This document shows positions 59,938 through 64,000 of a stretch of 64,000 nt of DNA, one piece after another. Positions within the stretch are counted from its first letter, which is position 1, and every line of letters begins with the position of its first letter. The translations under genes were made by a program, and so were the position numbers. The stretch spans positions 2,327,995-2,391,994 of the forward strand of contig OZ246421.1 in the NCBI GenBank assembly GCA_965231165.1, given 5' to 3'. The notes under the pieces were generated by a model, which was not told where the DNA came from, did not search any database, and was given only the letters and a program-made list of their open reading frames with translations. Source of the stretch: Micavibrio_C sp965231165 (GTDB taxonomy: Bacteria; Pseudomonadota; Alphaproteobacteria; Micavibrionales; Micavibrionaceae).

Positions 59938-60668
59938 AGTTTCGGCGCTATCCGGCGCAAGCTGTAGGCGGCGGTTTGCCGCGCTAGAATCGATAACTCT
60001 TCCAGCGGCAAGGTCATTTGTAATTCGCGGCGGACCAGTGACTGCTGCATGCGGCCTTTGAACGCGTTCTGCTGCGATACACCGCCAGCCTCGAACAGGC
60101 AGATGGGGCGCGGCCAGTATAGTACATCCTTGCTCATGGATAATAATTGCGCGGTAAATTTATAATCGGCGGCAATGTTATATGTCTGGTCATAGCGCAG
60201 ATCGTTAATGATCTCGCGGCGGTAAAAAATCGCCTGATGATGTGTGAACAGGCCTTGATTGATGTTCAGATGCGGGCGAGCGGTTTTCATGACGCGGCCT
60301 TCATGTGTATCCTCAAAAGCATCGCCATAGATCAGGTCAGGCTGCACGGGTCTTGCTGATAATAATGCCGCCAGCGTATCCAGCGTACGGGGTAGGGCGA
60401 GCGTATCGCCCGCATTCAGGAACAGCACATAATCGCCGGTGGCGCGTTCCAGCCCCTTGTTCATCGCATCGTAAATGCCTTGATCGGGTTCGGATATCCA
60501 TGTGGCTTTGGTGGCTTTCAGATATTCAGGGGTGCCGTCTGTCGATGCGCCATCAATTACGATCCATTCGAAAAGATTTTGATCTTCCTGCGCCAGCGAA
60601 GCAGCGGTGCGCTGTAAGCCATCGATATGATTACGTGTCACCGTGATAACAGAGAAAAATCTAGTCAT
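59907..60668 (-). CDS. Glycosyltransferase family 2
   Basis: 253 residues from the ATG at 60668. FFSVITVTRNHIDGLQRTAA, WIVIDGASTDGTPEYLK, ISEPDQGIYDAMNKGLERAT and VLFLNAGDT are the signatures of WcaA-like GT2 enzymes of colanic-acid and O-antigen clusters. The ATG overlaps the stop of the SLBB export gene by eight bases, so the two are coupled and belong to one operon. Sugar and linkage unknown. Confidence 0.9.
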   Translation of the reverse strand: MTRFFSVITVTRNHIDGLQRTAASLAQEDQNLFEWIVIDGASTDGTPEYLKATKATWISEPDQGIYDAMNKGLERATGDYVLFLNAGDTLALPRTLDTLAALLSARPVQPDLIYGDAFEDTHEGRVMKTARPHLNINQGLFTHHQAIFYRREIINDLRYDQTYNIAADYKFTAQLLSMSKDVLYWPRPICLFEAGGVSQQNAFKGRMQQSLVRRELQMTLPLEELSILARQTAAYSLRRIAPKLYWQLRATMA

Positions 60669-63279
60669 CGTCCCGGATGTCATCAAGGAAGATGCCCGTT
60701 ACAGCCAGATTGGAGAGGATTTGGCTGATGTCCTTGGCGGATTGCATGAAATCAAACGGTTTGGGGTCGCGGGGGACGACGATGGTTGATCCCGGCGGGA
60801 TGAAGGCGGCTTTATGGTTCCAGCTGCTGACCTGCAACGGCTGGGCGCTACCGTCCGGGTAGAGCACGAAGGCGCGGTCGGTATCGGCGTTATAAGTATA
60901 GCCGCCCGCTTCCATGATGTAATCACGCGGCGCCTTGTTCTTGCGGAATTGCAGGTTGGCGGGTGAGAGCACTTCGCCGTTGACGCGCACGGTCAATGGA
61001 CGTTTGGGGATATAGATGCGGTCGCCCTTCTCCAGCAGGATGTTAAGTTCAGGCTCGACGCTTAAGATTCCGGGATCAGCTTCGACGGTGATGCGGCCCA
61101 CGGCTTCGACGTTTTTCAGTTCGGCGGCGAGATCGCGGGCCATGGCGACCTGTGTGGTATCGGGCGGGGTGTCTTTATCCATGGATACGGCCAGCGCCCG
61201 TTCCAGATCGCGGGCGGCGCTGCGGAAACGGCTTTCTTCCGATTTACGTTCGCTCTCGCGGCTGAAAATCGTGCCCTCAGGGTAGGCTTGCTCGGTCAGG
61301 CCGCCTGCGCGTTGCAGCAGTTCGGCCATGGTGTCGCCGGGGCTTAAGTCATAACGGCCCGGGCTTTTCACCTCGCCGATGATCAGTACGCTGGTATCGG
61401 CGACGCGGTTGAATTTCTGGTTGATGCGCACGGTGTCGCCGGGACCGATCATGATCGCTGCCGGATCGGTTTCTCTGGTGTTGATGGCAAAACGCTGCTT
61501 GGTACCGTGGCCTTCGGGCTGATTGACGGAAGATATTTCGATATCGTTGCCGCTGGCCTCCAGCGTCATGCCGCCCGCTGAAGAGATAATGGCTTCCAGG
61601 CTGGCGCCTTCTGATACCGGCCATGGCCCCGGCTCTCGTACTGCGCCGCGCACATAAACTGAGCGTTCTTCAAGGAAGGAGCGTATTTGCGGGCTTATCG
61701 GTTCTTTTTCATCGGCTGTGGAGCCGACTTCGATGATCGGGTTTTGGGCTTTACCGCTTTGCAGGTCGCGTATTTCCTGCCGTGAAAATAAATGCACGAC
61801 ATCGCCATCTTCGAGCTTGCGGTCGAATTCACCCTTGGCGACAAGCAGCGGCGAGAAATCGACCAGTTGTCTGGTCATGGTGTCAGTGTCCTGCCGCTCG
61901 ATCACACCGATCAACGGATAGATATCCTTGCCGAGCATTTTTTCCGAAGGGATCAGGGCGGACAGCGTTTTGTTTTCTTCGAGGTCATGCAGGCCGGGCT
62001 GGCGTGTTTGCCCCAACATTTCGACAGTGCCGGTGCGGGCTTCGCGGCTTGATGATACCATCAATATGCTGCCATCGCCGAAGAGCGGGGCGTAGGCGTT
62101 CTTTCCTACTTCCTGTACTTTTTCCTGCCCGTTGGGTGCAAGCTCCAGCTTGAGCAGACGGTTTTGTCCGGGAGACAGATAGCCGCCTGCCAGCGTGAGA
62201 GCTTCTTCCAGTGAGAGTTTCTGGCTGTTATCGCCTTTGGTGTACATGCCGCGCACATCGGGCAGTATTTCATAAATGCCGGAACGTTTGACGCCGCCCG
62301 CCACCGCGATGCTGGGGCCGATCGGTGGTACGATCAGGCGGTCGCCATCGCGCAATTGCAGATCCATGTTGGTGCTGGCATGCACCAGCAGGCCGTAAAG
62401 GTCGATAAAGGTGCTGCGGCCATCGCGCACTAATTTGATCTGGCGCAAGCTACCTGTCTTTTCGATGCCGCCGGCCTCGATCAGCGCATCCAGCACCGTA
62501 TGGAAGACGGAGAGCGTCTGGCGGCCCGGGTGTTTGACATGGCCTACAATCAGAATGTCGATCTGGCGCACGGCATCAAGGCTGACGAAGATTTCGGTGT
62601 TGTGGCGTAAGGTCGCTTCGGCTTCCAGTATCTCGCGCACCTGCCCGAGGGTCAGACCCGCCGCCGGAATGGGCGTGATGTCATCGACGATCAGGAAGCC
62701 CTGATTATCGACCAGATAGGCCTTTTGCTCATTTTTCTGGCCGCGGACCGTGACCATCAAGCGGTCGCCGCTGCTCAAGACAAAATCATCCTGTGCCGCG
62801 CCGCCGGGCAGGCCTTCGCGGTGTGTGGCCGTTTCTGTCTTTACCTGATGCGGATTTGCTGTATCCGCATGATCGGTGTTGTTGTCGAATAATTCATAAC
62901 CAAACTGTGACAGCTGATCGACGATCCGTAAGGAGTAGGCCTGTTCCAGCAACGAGGCCTGACGCTGTTGTTCCTGCGCTTCGAGTTGTTTCAGTATCCG
63001 CTGCGTGTGCTGCGGCGTCAGGATGGCGCTTTGCGTTTTATCTGCTGTTGGCGCGGCTTCATCGCTGTCTGCAATATTTTCGCGGCTGTCATACGGGGCG
63101 GCGACCAGCGCGAATTCATCCCTGTGTATGGCGGGGGCTTCCTGCGCGTTCGCATATTGCGTCAGCCACGGCGCATAGGGATTGCCGGCGGGCCATTGCT
63201 GCGCCTGCGCCGGTGTGCATACGCATACGCAGGTAGAGAGAACTGTCGATAAAACGAGCCGTCGCAGGGGTCCGCGCAT
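60661..63279 (-). CDS. Polysaccharide export protein with several SLBB domains (Wza-like)
   Basis: 872 residues, much longer than Wza (380). The signal peptide ends TPAQAQQ at about residue 28, with no clear lipobox. The poly-export domain (about 165-250) has FVLSSGDRLMVTVRGQKNEQ and YLVDNQGFLIVDDI. At least five SLBB-type units follow: IDILIVGHVKHPGRQTLSVF, PSIAVAGGVKRSGIYEILPD, RSVYVRGAVREPGPWPVSEG, SVLIIGEVKSPGRYDLSPGD and TVRVNGEVLSPANLQFRKNK. Such long forms (Wzx/Wzy-type or ABC-dependent export) span the periplasm. No C-terminal outer-membrane helix is obvious. It is the first gene of a minus-strand unit with the GT2 behind it. Confidence 0.92.
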   Translation of the reverse strand: MRGPLRRLVLSTVLSTCVCVCTPAQAQQWPAGNPYAPWLTQYANAQEAPAIHRDEFALVAAPYDSRENIADSDEAAPTADKTQSAILTPQHTQRILKQLEAQEQQRQASLLEQAYSLRIVDQLSQFGYELFDNNTDHADTANPHQVKTETATHREGLPGGAAQDDFVLSSGDRLMVTVRGQKNEQKAYLVDNQGFLIVDDITPIPAAGLTLGQVREILEAEATLRHNTEIFVSLDAVRQIDILIVGHVKHPGRQTLSVFHTVLDALIEAGGIEKTGSLRQIKLVRDGRSTFIDLYGLLVHASTNMDLQLRDGDRLIVPPIGPSIAVAGGVKRSGIYEILPDVRGMYTKGDNSQKLSLEEALTLAGGYLSPGQNRLLKLELAPNGQEKVQEVGKNAYAPLFGDGSILMVSSSREARTGTVEMLGQTRQPGLHDLEENKTLSALIPSEKMLGKDIYPLIGVIERQDTDTMTRQLVDFSPLLVAKGEFDRKLEDGDVVHLFSRQEIRDLQSGKAQNPIIEVGSTADEKEPISPQIRSFLEERSVYVRGAVREPGPWPVSEGASLEAIISSAGGMTLEASGNDIEISSVNQPEGHGTKQRFAINTRETDPAAIMIGPGDTVRINQKFNRVADTSVLIIGEVKSPGRYDLSPGDTMAELLQRAGGLTEQAYPEGTIFSRESERKSEESRFRSAARDLERALAVSMDKDTPPDTTQVAMARDLAAELKNVEAVGRITVEADPGILSVEPELNILLEKGDRIYIPKRPLTVRVNGEVLSPANLQFRKNKAPRDYIMEAGGYTYNADTDRAFVLYPDGSAQPLQVSSWNHKAAFIPPGSTIVVPRDPKPFDFMQSAKDISQILSNLAVTGIFLDDIRDDD

Positions 63280-63512
63280 AAATGAACTGAATACTTGAAA
63301 GGGAAGGAAGGTGAATACAGGGGTGTAGCTAAACTCTCATCAGGTGAAATTATAAACCGTATAACCTGGCAGGTGAATCCCTCCTTTTAAGGTTTTCTTA
63401 ATAATCGTCTCATATTATGGTATCTCTCCGGTGCGCCGGGGCGTCTGAAAACCCGGATTTCCGGGAAAAACGGCCAAAAAGTAAAAAAAAGCTAAAAACT
63501 TTCAAAATCTGT

Positions 63513-63540
63513 TTGACACCGGAGGGGAACTTTTTATATA
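63513..63540 (+). promoter_or_regulatory. rRNA promoter P1 with upstream A-rich element
   Basis: TTGACA (perfect, 63513-63518) and TATATA (63535-63540), 16 bases apart. The preceding 35 bases (from about 63478) are A/T-rich, as in UP elements of rRNA promoters. Confidence 0.75.
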
Positions 63541-63623
63541 AGGGCGGCCTTGGCAACGACATCGCTTGTCGGCGCCCTCTAAAAAACCTGATTTTCTCTT
63601 GAAAATTAAAGTTAAATTAGAGC

Positions 63624-63652
63624 TTGACGATGGAAATTATACTGAGTATAAA
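63624..63652 (+). promoter_or_regulatory. rRNA promoter P2
   Basis: TTGACG (63624-63629) and TATAAA (63647-63652), 17 bases apart. It lies 110 bases after P1 and about 290 bases before 16S. Confidence 0.65.
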
Positions 63653-63674
63653 GCGTCCATCGTCATAACAAAGC

Positions 63675-63700
63675 GGTCGGGTTTTCCCCGGCCTTTTTTT
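63675..63700 (+). terminator. Terminator-like hairpin inside the rRNA leader
   Basis: GGTCGGG (63675-63681), loop of five, CCCGGCC (63687-63693) with one G-T pair, then seven T. It lies only about 20 bases after the likely start of P2. Confidence 0.6.
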
Positions 63701-63944
63701 AGCGGCGCAGATGTCTTTCGGGACAAATGTGCAGCCAGGGTTTCGGCCCTGATGATTGAAGTTCTTGGACATCGTGAAAGAAAGAAGAGATACGCAGGCA
63801 GCAGCGTTGTGACGTGTTGAACACACGAAACAAGAATTTGCTGATGTCTCGTATTCTTACGTGACGCAATTTATAAGTCAGTAAGTTCTTGTCAATTATA
63901 CTGTATCGAAAGTTCTCTTATGAGAATCTTGTCGATACTGGAAT

Positions 63945-64000
63945 CAAACTTGAGAGTTTGATCCTGGCTCAGAACGAACGCTGGCGGCAGGCTTAACACA
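63945..64000 (+). rRNA. rrs: 16S ribosomal RNA, first 56 bases (cut by window edge)
   Basis: The conserved start GAGAGTTTGATCCTGGCTCA followed by GAACGAACGCTGGCGGCAGG is unmistakable. The piece GGCTTAACACA fits alphaproteobacterial 16S sequences. The exact first base is uncertain by a few positions, and the gene runs past base 64000. Confidence 0.97.

Larger units (their letters stand above)
63280..63944 (+). other. Leader region of the rRNA operon
   Basis: 665 bases without a convincing protein gene. It holds a short hairpin (CCCGG/CCGGG at about 63455-63470), an A-rich stretch, two promoters (63513-63540 and 63624-63652), a terminator-like hairpin (63675-63700), and an antitermination-type stretch GTTCTTGGACATCGTGAAAG (63761-63780), which resembles the leader sequence placed upstream of rRNA in alphaproteobacteria. 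Frames of 60-84 codons in it are not supported by ribosome sites. Confidence 0.7.

Noticed and set aside
63566..63820. 84-codon frame in the rRNA leader
   Set aside because: It crosses the P2 promoter and the terminator-like hairpin, and has no ribosome site.

Overview
The window reads as chromosomal DNA of an alphaproteobacterium. The evidence is a circularly permuted two-piece tmRNA, an SspB of the alphaproteobacterial type, GapR (DUF2312), COQ9 next to a UbiB-family kinase, a hemC-hemD-Mic60-hemY block, and the 5' end of a 16S rRNA gene at the right edge. No phage structural genes, transposases, integrases or CRISPR arrays are visible. The genus cannot be fixed from this sequence.

Layout. 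1-8.9 kb: start of thyA (cut by the left edge), a HAD phosphatase, the tmRNA gene, a block on the minus strand (RNase H-like, sodC, a second HAD protein), an O-antigen ligase-like protein, SspB, an alpha/beta hydrolase, a glycine-rich membrane protein and a secreted glutathione peroxidase. 8.9-11.8 kb: an ABC ATPase without a permease, an AsmA protein and tRNA-Arg(CCG). 11.9-16.4 kb: an AT-richer segment that begins with a tRNA-like fragment and holds an RlmL-like methyltransferase, an OmpA-domain protein, a CBS protein, four very small membrane or lipoproteins and an OmpR-type regulator without its phospho-acceptor Asp. 16.5-23 kb: complete histidine utilisation genes hutU-hutH-hutG, hutI and hutF, giving the route through formylglutamate. 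23-27.4 kb: an ankyrin protein, a YdbH-YnbE-YdbL set closed by a strong terminator, and a membrane adenylate cyclase.

27.4-43.3 kb: small unknowns, UbiB kinase divergent from COQ9, an operon COQ9 / exported protein / N-formylglutamate amidohydrolase-like / GapR, a second O-antigen ligase-like protein, acs, a DMT transporter, an EVE protein, gpsA, tsaD and a second ankyrin protein. 43.4-48.7 kb: the haem block, in which uroporphyrinogen-III synthase is fused through a helix-turn-helix segment to a Mic60/mitofilin-like membrane protein. 48.8-54.8 kb: M3 peptidase, rhomboid protease, omega-aminotransferase and two unknowns. 54.8-63.3 kb: a TSUP transporter and a polysaccharide cluster (polymerase/ligase-like, GT4, Wzz, two GT2 enzymes, and a large SLBB export protein). 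63.3-64 kb: the rRNA leader with two promoters and an internal terminator-like hairpin, then 16S rRNA.

Most notable points: the tmRNA tag is 24 residues and looks like a tandem duplication of a 12-residue tag, with its likely adaptor SspB 4 kb away; the HemD-HTH-Mic60 fusion; the stress-type mini-protein segment behind tRNA-Arg with a receiver lacking its Asp; a possible ATT start in an O-antigen ligase gene; and a terminator-like hairpin inside the rRNA leader.
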